Both the position numbers and the translations under genes were made by a program. Below, one piece after another: positions 1 through 5,069 of a stretch of DNA of 5,069 nt. Under the pieces are notes generated by a model that saw nothing but the letters and a program-made list of their open reading frames with translations, did no database searches and was not told the DNA's origin. The stretch comes from Anaerolineaceae bacterium (GTDB lineage: Bacteria > Chloroflexota > Anaerolineae > Anaerolineales > Anaerolineaceae): contig JAQTMA010000198.1 of assembly GCA_028714615.1 (NCBI GenBank), positions 1-5,069 of the forward strand. The letters run 5' to 3'. Each line of letters begins with the position of its first letter. Position 1 is the stretch's first letter.

Positions 1-2854
1 CGGCTCCGTGGGAGTTCTTGGCTCCCCATGACAAGCGGAACAGCTCGTTTTTGGCCAGTTGGTCGAACACGGCTTCCAGCGGCATCTCACGCACCACACG
101 GGCGCCCCAACTCGGCGGGCGCGGGATGGATTGCGCCGGAACTACCCCAGAACGCTGCGGTTGCTCGGATGGGCTGCTTTTCACGGCAAGCCCGCGGCCC
201 AGCTCGAAATCGGCCTCGTGCACCGCCTGTGCCAATAAGGCCGGACGCTGCTGCGCGTCGGACAAGCGGTCCATCACTCCCAGCCCTTCGAAGGCGTCCT
301 TGCAATAGAACACGCCGGGTTGGTAATACTCGCCCTGTTCGGTGAGCAGGATGCGCCGCCCGAAGCGCCGGTTGATGGCCGCGCCCCCGATCAACACGGG
401 GAAGTGCAGCCCGCGCCGCTGCAGCTCGTTGACGATCAACGGCATTTGCTTGCTGGTAGACACCAGCAGGGCGCTCAGCCCGATGGCATCCGCCTTCGAT
501 TCCACTGCTTTGGCGATGATCGTCTCCGCCGGCACTTGCTTACCCAGGTCGATCACCCGGTAGCCATTGTTGGACAGAATAGTCTTGACCAGGTTTTTGC
601 CGATATCGTGCACGTCGCCATAGACGGTCGCCAACACCAGAGTGCCTTTGGCGACGCCTTCTTTGCGGTCCAAAAACTGCTCCAGGTGCGAAACAGCTTT
701 CTTCATGACCTCGGCAGATTGCAGAACAAAGGGCAGGATCAGCTCGCCTGCGCCGAATTTGTCGCCCACCTCTTTCATGGCCGGCAGCAGCACGGTATTC
801 AGTACCTGCACGGCCGCCTGCGAACGCTCTGCTTGCGGCGCACGAGCCAGGATCGTGTCGATATCCGCCTCCACACCTTCCTTATAGCGGTGGACAATAC
901 GCCAGTTCAGGCATTGCTCGGCAGTCATACCCTCGGTAGGGCTTTTCCTGGCATCCACCTTCCCATTTCCGGACACTTCCGCCTGGCTGAAGTGCTCGAT
1001 CACCTTCTGCAGCGCGTCCGGGCGGCGGTTGAAGATCAAGTCTTCCGCCAGGCTGCGTTCTTCAGCCGGTATCTCGGCGTACGGAGTGATCTGCGCCGGG
1101 TTGACGATGGCCATGTCCAACCCGGCCTGGACGGCGTGGTAGAGAAAGACGCTGTTCAAGGAAGCCCGCGTCGGCGGGGTCAGGCCGAACGAGATATTGC
1201 TCACCCCCAGGGAAGTCAGCACACCGGGAAGCTCCGCCTTGATACGCCGGATGCCTTCCAAAGTTTCGATGGCGGAACCGGCATACTCCGCGTCGCCGGT
1301 AGCCAGCGTGAAGGTCAGCGCGTCGAACACCAGGTCCTGCGGTTGCAGGCCAAACTGGCCTACCGCCATGTCGTAGAGGCGCTTTGCCACCTCCAGTTTG
1401 CGCTGGGCGGTTCTAGCCATGCCCTGCTCATCGATGGTTAGCAGGATGACCGCCGCGTTGTACTGCCTGGCCAGGCGCAAAACGCGCTCGGGCTTGGCAG
1501 GTCCTGCTTCCAGATGAGTCGAGTTGATCAGGCAGCGCCCGGGAGCTGTCTGCAAGGCTGCCTCCAGCACCTCCGGCTCGGTGGTATCGATCACCAGCGG
1601 AGCGCGCACCAGGGAAGCCAGTGGTTTGACCAGGCGGCGCATCAGAACAGCTTCGTCGCCGCGCTCGGTGAGGGCCACGGAAATGTCCAACCCATGCGCC
1701 CCGCCGTTGACCTGCTGGCGAGCCAGGGAGACCATCCCGTCATAATCTTCCGCCATGAGCAACTGCTTGAATTTCTGGCTACCCTGGGCGTTCAGCCGTT
1801 CACCGATCAAGAAAGGACGAGGTTCCTGCAGCATGGGGACGGACTGGGTGGCGGAGGCCAGCTTCGGGACGTTCAACACGGGGCGAGGCGACTGGGGTCG
1901 CCGGCCTAGTTTTTCCACCAGGCGCTGCAGGTGGGCCGGGGTTGTGCCGCAGCAGCCACCCACCACGGCCACGTGGTATTTCTCGACATACTCGACCAAC
2001 GTCTCGGCAAAGAGTTCGGGTTCCAGCGGGTACACTGCCTGCCCGTCCACGTTGAGAGGTAGGCCTGCGTTGGGGATACACGAGACCGGCAAGGAAGATT
2101 GTTCGCCCAGGATGCGGATCGGTTCGCGCATGTGGTCAGGGCCGGTGGAGCAGTTCAACCCGATCACATCGATGGGCAGCCCTTCCAGGATGGTTTGCAC
2201 CGCGCTCGCGTCCGTTCCCAGGAGCATGCGCCCGGTGGTGTCCAGCGTGACCTGGGCCTGAATCGGCAGCCAGGTAGCGGTATCGGTAAATGCCTGCTGG
2301 ATGCCATGAATGGCGGCCTTGACCTCCAGGATATCCTGAGAGGTTTCGATTATCAGCAGGTCCACCCCTCCCTGAATCAGCCCGCGAGCCTGTTCGCAAA
2401 AGATGTCCGACAGCTCGGTGAAATTGACGTTCGATAGCTCGGGGTCATCGACCGATGGCAGTTTACCGGAAGGCCCGATCGAGCCGGCAACGAAGCGCGG
2501 CGTATTTGCAGTACTATATTCATCCGCCAGGCGGCGCGCCAGGCTGGCAGCCGCCTGGTTGATCTCGATGACCCGCTCACCCAGGCCATATTCACCCAGC
2601 GTTAGCCGGTTCGCGCGGAAGGTGCAAGTCTCGATGACATCCACCCCCGTCTCCAGGAAGGAACGATGCACGCCCTCCACGGCCCACGGCGCTGTGATCA
2701 CCAGGTAGTCGTTGCAACCCTGGGTCTTATCGCCGCCAAAATCCTCAACCGAGAGATCGAGTTTTTGCAGGCTGGTACCCATTGCTCCATCGAAGATCAA
2801 TACCCGCTCGTTGAGAGCATCCAGATATTTGCGATTGGTATAGATTCTAACCAT
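1..2854 (-). CDS. metH: Cobalamin-dependent methionine synthase, 3' end cut off by the window
   Basis: Transfers a methyl group from 5-methyltetrahydrofolate to homocysteine via enzyme-bound cobalamin, giving methionine and tetrahydrofolate; cytoplasmic. I translated the frame from 2854 to position 2 and found 951 codons with no stop. Domain order is canonical. The homocysteine/Zn domain (about 1-310) has FDGAMGTSLQ near the start and Zn ligands Cys235 (GLNCSTGP) and Cys301/Cys302 (GGCCGTTP). The pterin domain (about 345-600) has GERLNAQGS at 351-359, Asp390, IDEQG at 474-478 and Asn585 (IVNPAQ). The B12 cap and Rossmann domain has GDVHDIG with lower axial ligand His749, Ser794 (GLSALLVSTS) and Gly823-Gly824. 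An activation-domain start (PPSWG, Trp916) is then cut by the edge. E. coli MetH has about 1,227 residues, so a few hundred are missing here. ATG 2854 is preferred because GAGG lies 5 nt upstream. It is the second gene after a SAM riboswitch. Cys77 replaces Asn in the usual TNTF motif. Confidence 0.96.
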   Translation of the reverse strand, partial: MVRIYTNRKYLDALNERVLIFDGAMGTSLQKLDLSVEDFGGDKTQGCNDYLVITAPWAVEGVHRSFLETGVDVIETCTFRANRLTLGEYGLGERVIEINQAAASLARRLADEYSTANTPRFVAGSIGPSGKLPSVDDPELSNVNFTELSDIFCEQARGLIQGGVDLLIIETSQDILEVKAAIHGIQQAFTDTATWLPIQAQVTLDTTGRMLLGTDASAVQTILEGLPIDVIGLNCSTGPDHMREPIRILGEQSSLPVSCIPNAGLPLNVDGQAVYPLEPELFAETLVEYVEKYHVAVVGGCCGTTPAHLQRLVEKLGRRPQSPRPVLNVPKLASATQSVPMLQEPRPFLIGERLNAQGSQKFKQLLMAEDYDGMVSLARQQVNGGAHGLDISVALTERGDEAVLMRRLVKPLASLVRAPLVIDTTEPEVLEAALQTAPGRCLINSTHLEAGPAKPERVLRLARQYNAAVILLTIDEQGMARTAQRKLEVAKRLYDMAVGQFGLQPQDLVFDALTFTLATGDAEYAGSAIETLEGIRRIKAELPGVLTSLGVSNISFGLTPPTRASLNSVFLYHAVQAGLDMAIVNPAQITPYAEIPAEERSLAEDLIFNRRPDALQKVIEHFSQAEVSGNGKVDARKSPTEGMTAEQCLNWRIVHRYKEGVEADIDTILARAPQAERSQAAVQVLNTVLLPAMKEVGDKFGAGELILPFVLQSAEVMKKAVSHLEQFLDRKEGVAKGTLVLATVYGDVHDIGKNLVKTILSNNGYRVIDLGKQVPAETIIAKAVESKADAIGLSALLVSTSKQMPLIVNELQRRGLHFPVLIGGAAINRRFGRRILLTEQGEYYQPGVFYCKDAFEGLGVMDRLSDAQQRPALLAQAVHEADFELGRGLAVKSSPSEQPQRSGVVPAQSIPRPPSWGARVVREMPLEAVFDQLAKNELFRLSWGAKNSHGA

Positions 2855-2859
2855 TTTTA

Positions 2860-2863
2860 CCTC
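2860..2863 (-). promoter_or_regulatory. Ribosome binding site of metH
   Basis: GAGG, read on the minus strand within GAAGAGGTAAAAATG, sits 5 nt before ATG 2854. It decides the start: an in-frame ATG at 2872 would add MAEEVK and overlap the upstream gene by 8 nt, but only a weak purine stretch precedes it. The Cys-rich gene upstream has an almost identical GAGGTAAA site. Confidence 0.75.
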
Positions 2864-2864
2864 T

Positions 2865-3239
2865 TCAGCCATTTCGCTTCTCACTCTTCCACATGGCGTA
2901 GCGCCCGAAGGGAGTGCGGTCAGCGTCGAGCAGCTCCGCTGCGGGGAGCACAATCTGGCGCCCGCAGCCGCCACACCTGGCGCAATCGCCCTGACAAACA
3001 AGAATACTCAGTTCCTCACCCGAACGTCCAATGTAGTCTGCGATCATTCTACGTGCACCGGTAAGCGCCTTCAATAGATACGGTCCATCTTCGCAGGGTT
3101 GGACGGTTACAAATGCTTGCCCGCAGGTAGGACAGGTGCCCACCTGCATCAGGCTGACCGCAATCGGCAGGTCAGTATCCCAATGGGAGAAGAGATAATA
3201 CCGATCCGCGAAACGAGTAACTTTAATCGAAGGCCCCAT
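2865..3239 (-). CDS. Small cysteine-rich (zinc-ribbon-like or Fe-S) protein of unknown function
   Basis: I do not recognise this 124-residue protein. It contains seven cysteines. A CPTC knuckle (Cys36, Cys39) is followed by a lone Cys49, then a C-x3-C-x2-C-x2-C cluster (Cys82, Cys86, Cys89, Cys92) in a glycine-rich stretch. This would fit a zinc ribbon built from Cys36/39 plus Cys89/92, or an Fe-S site; the sequence alone cannot tell which. It has no signal peptide and no membrane segment, so it is probably cytoplasmic. The start at 3239 is well supported: GAGGTAAACG places GAGG 6 nt before the ATG. The stop lies 10 nt before metH. It is the first gene after the SAM-I riboswitch and terminator, so it should be expressed with metH when SAM is low. 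A role in metal handling, redox or MetH reactivation is only a guess from context. Confidence 0.82.
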   Translation of the reverse strand: MGPSIKVTRFADRYYLFSHWDTDLPIAVSLMQVGTCPTCGQAFVTVQPCEDGPYLLKALTGARRMIADYIGRSGEELSILVCQGDCARCGGCGRQIVLPAAELLDADRTPFGRYAMWKSEKRNG

Positions 3240-3242
3240 CGT

Positions 3243-3299
3243 TTACCTCGTAGGTCCAGCCGGCCTGGAAAAAACGGTGATGCAACTGGTCAAGTCCAT
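3243..3299 (-). other. Possible 18-codon upstream reading frame in the leader
   Basis: Between the terminator U-tract and the Cys-rich gene, an ATG at 3299 opens a frame reading MDLTSCITVFSRPAGPTR and ends at TAA 3243-3245, 3 nt before the next start codon. The only nearby Shine-Dalgarno-like sequence is a GAGG inside the 3' arm of the terminator, 12 nt upstream, which is too far for good initiation. It may well be chance; I list it because its stop overlaps the ribosome binding site of the next gene. Confidence 0.15.
3246..3249 (-). promoter_or_regulatory. Ribosome binding site of the Cys-rich gene
   Basis: GAGG on the minus strand, 6 nt before ATG 3239. It is the strongest support that this small frame is translated, because the site has the same GAGGTAAA core as the metH site. 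The TAA of a possible 18-codon upstream frame lies inside this site. Confidence 0.75.
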
Positions 3300-3300
3300 A

Positions 3301-3331
3301 AAACAAAAGAGCCTCTCTGGAAAGAGAGGCT
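3301..3331 (-). terminator. Intrinsic terminator of the SAM riboswitch
   Basis: On the minus strand GCCTCTCT and AGAGAGGC form a perfect 8-bp stem (3323-3330 with 3311-3318, extendable by one A-T pair) around a TTCC loop, followed directly by the U-rich run TCTTTTGTTTT. It lies about 22 nt downstream of the aptamer and about 60 nt before the first gene. This is the expression platform: it forms when SAM holds the aptamer closed. No T-run follows the hairpin on the plus strand, so it acts only on minus-strand transcription. Confidence 0.92.
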
Positions 3332-3353
3332 GAACCGGTTAAGGGGTTTCTCC

Positions 3354-3472
3354 CTCATCTTCCAGAATTCCTGATGGATTCCCATCAGGTTCTGCCGGAG
3401 TTGGCACCAGCCGTGTACTCACAGCGGTTGCCGAGGTTTCAACGGGCCGGTCCCTCCACCTCTCTGGATGAG
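3354..3472 (-). promoter_or_regulatory. SAM-I (S-box) riboswitch aptamer
   Basis: Binds S-adenosylmethionine and controls the Cys-rich gene and metH by premature transcription termination. Read on the minus strand, P1 is CTCATC (3472-3467) paired with GATGAG (3359-3354). The conserved P2 core follows: GAGGTGGAGGGA, then CCGGCCC, GTTGAAACCTC and GGCAACC, which together give the kink-turn element. P3 is CCG-C-TGT paired with ACA-CGG around a GAGT loop, followed by GTGCCAA-CTCCGGCAGAA. P4 is a perfect 8-bp hairpin (3370-3377 with 3382-3389). The P2 loop CCGG (3447-3450) is complementary to CCGG in J3/4 (3395-3398), giving the expected pseudoknot. The match to the family consensus is strong enough to call by eye. 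Its placement before metH agrees with known SAM-I targets. Confidence 0.96.
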
Positions 3473-3512
3473 TGGTCAGGCGACGAACGCCTTCCCTATT
3501 CGAATTGGATAG

Positions 3513-3541
3513 AGTTTACCACAAACTTGGGATATAATCAA
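3513..3541 (-). promoter_or_regulatory. Candidate sigma-70-type promoter of the riboswitch/metH operon
   Basis: On the minus strand TTGATT (3541-3536) and TAAACT (3518-3513) are separated by exactly 17 nt. Each matches four of six consensus bases. The transcript would begin near 3506, about 34 nt before P1 of the aptamer, which is a reasonable leader. The -35 hexamer overlaps the TATAAT box of the opposite strand. Confidence 0.6.
3533..3538 (+). promoter_or_regulatory. Candidate -10 box for the membrane protein/selA unit
   Basis: A perfect TATAAT lies 23 nt before the GTG start at 3562, giving a short leader of about 17 nt. The -35 position with a 17-nt spacer is TAGAGT (3510-3515), a poor match, so the promoter may be weak or need an activator. 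It overlaps the minus-strand -35 element. Confidence 0.55.
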
Positions 3542-3561
3542 ACGTACCAGGAACCATCCCC

Positions 3562-3963
3562 GTGGAAAACACGCCAAAGACACCGAACTTCTTATCCTTC
3601 CTGCCTGCCGTTCTCTTGCTGGCCATCGTCGGCTGGGGCGGCCTCGTGGCGGTGGTCTTGTTTACCCTCCCCACCCTCGGTCCGCGTTGGTTATTCTTCT
3701 TCCTGGGGGTCATGGCCCTCAGCGGCAGCGTGATGCCGTTGGTATATTTCTTTAACCGGCGGTTTCCCAGCCACCCGCCCGCCGACGGGAACGTCATCGT
3801 ACGCCAGGCGATTTGGGTGGGGATTTACGGCAGTGCGCTGACCTGGCTGCAACTCGGGCGGATGTTCTCCTTCACCATCGCCGCCATTTTGGCGGGGGCA
3901 CTGATCCTGATCGAAGGCATGTTGCGCCTGCGCGAAATCAGCCAGTGGAAACCCAAAGAATAA
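3562..3963 (+). CDS. Four-helix integral membrane protein of unknown function
   Basis: I do not recognise this 133-residue protein as a known family. It starts with GTG; AGGA at 3549-3552, 9 nt upstream, supports this start, and no better ATG lies nearby. Four hydrophobic segments are visible: about 11-36, 43-64, 80-98 and 102-123. Arginines cluster between helices 2 and 3 (NRRFPS, Arg66-Arg67, and Arg81) and at the charged C-terminus (RLREISQWKPKE). By the positive-inside rule this suggests that both ends face the cytoplasm. There is no cleavable signal peptide, no obvious catalytic motif and no metal-binding cysteine. It ends 36 nt before selA in the same frame and is probably co-transcribed with it. 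It diverges from the SAM-riboswitch operon. A functional link with selenium metabolism is not shown by the sequence. Confidence 0.85.
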   Translation: MENTPKTPNFLSFLPAVLLLAIVGWGGLVAVVLFTLPTLGPRWLFFFLGVMALSGSVMPLVYFFNRRFPSHPPADGNVIVRQAIWVGIYGSALTWLQLGRMFSFTIAAILAGALILIEGMLRLREISQWKPKE

Positions 3964-3999
3964 CGGATAGAATTCCAGGATCATCGTTCGCTGGTCTCC

Positions 4000-5069
4000 A
4001 TGACCGATTTGCGTTCCCTCCCCTCCGTCGACCAGCTGCTCCAAACCCGGCAAGCTGCCGAGATGATCTCGACCTATGGACGGCCCCTTACCCTCGAAGC
4101 CATCCGTTTGGTTCTCGCCGAGATGCGGACCAGCGATCTCAAACCTGACGATCCCGTACCTGCCAATACAGCCTTGATCAGCCGGGCGCAAGAAAAATGC
4201 GCCGCGTGGGTTGCTCCCAGCCTGGTTGCAGCCATTAACGCCACAGGCGTCATCTTGCATACCAACCTGGGGCGAGCGCCTTTGAGCGCTGCTGCCATGC
4301 AAGCCGTGATCACCGCCGGGCAGGGTTACTCCAACCTGGAGTTCGACCTGCGAAAAGGCATGCGCGGCTCGCGCCTGATCCACGCGGAAGAACTACTCAC
4401 CCACCTGACCGGGGCAGAAGCTGCTATGGTGGTCAATAACAATGCCGGCGCTGTCCTGCTGGCGCTGTCTGCGCTTGCCCGCCGCAGGCGGGTGATCATC
4501 TCGCGCACTCAATTGATCGAAATTGGCGGCGGCTTCCGCATCCCGGAGGTGATGGCCCAATCGGGTGCGCACCTGGTCGAGGTCGGCGCCACCAACCGGG
4601 TCCACCTGGACGACTATCGCCTGGCGCTTCAGCAGCCTACCGCGTTGGTCATGCGCGCCCATTCGTCCAACTTTCGCATGATTGGCTTCACCGCCGAACC
4701 GGCATTGGCCGATCTGGTGCAACTGGCTCACCAGCACGGAGCGCCCGCTTTGGACGACCTGGGTTCGGGTACCCTGCTCGAGACCGAGCGTTTCAGCCTG
4801 GCTCACGAACCTATGGTGCAGGAATCGGTGGCCCTGGGCGTTGACCTGGTGAGTTTCTCGGGGGATAAGCTGATCGGCGGGCCGCAGGCCGGTATCCTGG
4901 TCGGCCGTCGGGAGCTGATCGCGAAGCTAAAGAAACACCCGCTCGCTCGCGCCATGCGCGCCGACAAACTATGCCTGGCGGCGCTCTCCGCTACGCTGCT
5001 GCATTATCTCAAAGACGAAGCCGAACGGACTATCCCGGTCTGGCAGATGATCGCCCAAACCGCCGAACA
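4000..5069 (+). CDS. selA: L-seryl-tRNA(Sec) selenium transferase (selenocysteine synthase), 3' end cut off by the window
   Basis: PLP enzyme that converts Ser-tRNA(Sec) to Sec-tRNA(Sec) with selenophosphate, in the cytoplasm; it forms large ring-shaped oligomers in bacteria. The frame is open for 356 codons to the window edge; E. coli SelA has 463, so about 100 are missing. Clear family motifs are the N-terminal RSLPSVDQLL, INATGVILHTNLGRAPL, VVNNNAGAVLLAL, IEIGGGFRIPEVM, EVGATNR, DDLGSGTL and SFSGDKLIGGPQAG. The last contains Lys290, which aligns with the PLP-binding Lys295 of E. coli. ATG 4000 fits the family N-terminus. No good Shine-Dalgarno sequence precedes it: AGGA at 3977-3980 is 19 nt away, though it would be 10 nt from an in-frame CTG at 3991. 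Co-transcription with the upstream membrane gene is likely. The genome is expected to encode SelB, SelD, tRNA(Sec) and at least one selenoprotein. Confidence 0.96.
   Translation, partial: MTDLRSLPSVDQLLQTRQAAEMISTYGRPLTLEAIRLVLAEMRTSDLKPDDPVPANTALISRAQEKCAAWVAPSLVAAINATGVILHTNLGRAPLSAAAMQAVITAGQGYSNLEFDLRKGMRGSRLIHAEELLTHLTGAEAAMVVNNNAGAVLLALSALARRRRVIISRTQLIEIGGGFRIPEVMAQSGAHLVEVGATNRVHLDDYRLALQQPTALVMRAHSSNFRMIGFTAEPALADLVQLAHQHGAPALDDLGSGTLLETERFSLAHEPMVQESVALGVDLVSFSGDKLIGGPQAGILVGRRELIAKLKKHPLARAMRADKLCLAALSATLLHYLKDEAERTIPVWQMIAQTAE

Larger units (their letters stand above)
3240..3561. other. Divergent intergenic regulatory region
   Basis: This 322-bp stretch holds no convincing gene. 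From left to right it contains the leader of the Cys-rich gene with its ribosome binding site, the terminator, the SAM-I aptamer, a small 5-bp hairpin just upstream of the aptamer (3478-3492), and two overlapping divergent promoters. The ribosome binding site of the GTG-start gene (AGGA, 3549-3552) is at the right edge. Confidence 0.85.

Noticed and set aside
320..1441. A 373-codon open frame on the plus strand
   Set aside because: Its codons are exact complements of metH codons. The minus-strand frame carries all MetH motifs including His749, and this frame has no recognisable domain. It is a shadow of a GC-rich gene.
2666..3064. A 132-codon plus-strand frame over the metH start and the Cys-rich gene
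   Set aside because: It is antisense to two minus-strand genes that have matching ribosome binding sites, and it has no recognisable domain.
3267..3276. Run of six T on the minus strand (GTTTTTTCC) as a second terminator
   Set aside because: No stable hairpin directly precedes it, and the clear terminator lies about 30 nt upstream.
3374..3733. A 119-codon plus-strand frame through the riboswitch
   Set aside because: It covers the structured SAM-I aptamer and overlaps the GTG-start membrane gene in another frame. No ribosome binding site or domain is visible.
3691..4383. A 230-codon open frame on the minus strand across the membrane gene and selA
   Set aside because: It would span two well-supported plus-strand genes, shows no recognisable domain and looks like antisense composition (many Gln, Gly and His).
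4478..4492. Inverted repeat CCCGCC-GCA-GGCGGG
   Set aside because: It lies inside selA coding sequence, in an Ala-Arg-Arg-Arg-Arg stretch, with no T-run after it. It is probably a by-product of GC-rich codons.

Overview
The window comes from a moderately GC-rich bacterium and holds two divergent transcription units that meet in a roughly 320-bp regulatory region (3240-3561). Both outer genes run off the window. The organism is probably a Chloroflexota (Anaerolineae-like) anaerobe. I infer this from the overall look of the MetH and SelA proteins, from a SAM-I riboswitch in front of metH and from the presence of a selenocysteine pathway. No phylogenetic marker proves it.

Minus strand, read right to left: a candidate promoter (3513-3541), a SAM-I (S-box) riboswitch aptamer (3354-3472), an intrinsic terminator (3301-3331), a small cysteine-rich protein of unknown function (2865-3239) and then metH (2854 to beyond position 1). 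metH encodes cobalamin-dependent methionine synthase. All 951 visible codons are open, and they cover the homocysteine, pterin and B12 modules plus the start of the activation domain. The logic is classical: when S-adenosylmethionine is plentiful the aptamer closes, the terminator forms and methionine synthesis is shut down; when SAM is scarce the terminator's 5' arm is captured by the 3' strand of P1 and the operon is read. The unusual part is that the first gene under this control is not metH but an unrecognised 124-residue, seven-cysteine protein with its own strong ribosome binding site.

Plus strand, read left to right: a perfect TATAAT box (3533-3538) that overlaps the -35 element of the minus-strand promoter, a four-helix integral membrane protein of unknown function with a GTG start (3562-3963), and selA (4000 to beyond 5069). 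selA encodes selenocysteine synthase, which converts seryl-tRNA(Sec) to selenocysteinyl-tRNA(Sec). The 36-nt gap suggests that the membrane protein and selA are co-transcribed.

No mobile elements, CRISPR arrays, tRNAs or rRNAs were seen. The most promising undescribed item is the small Cys-rich protein locked into the SAM-riboswitch/metH operon. The overlapping divergent promoters come second.
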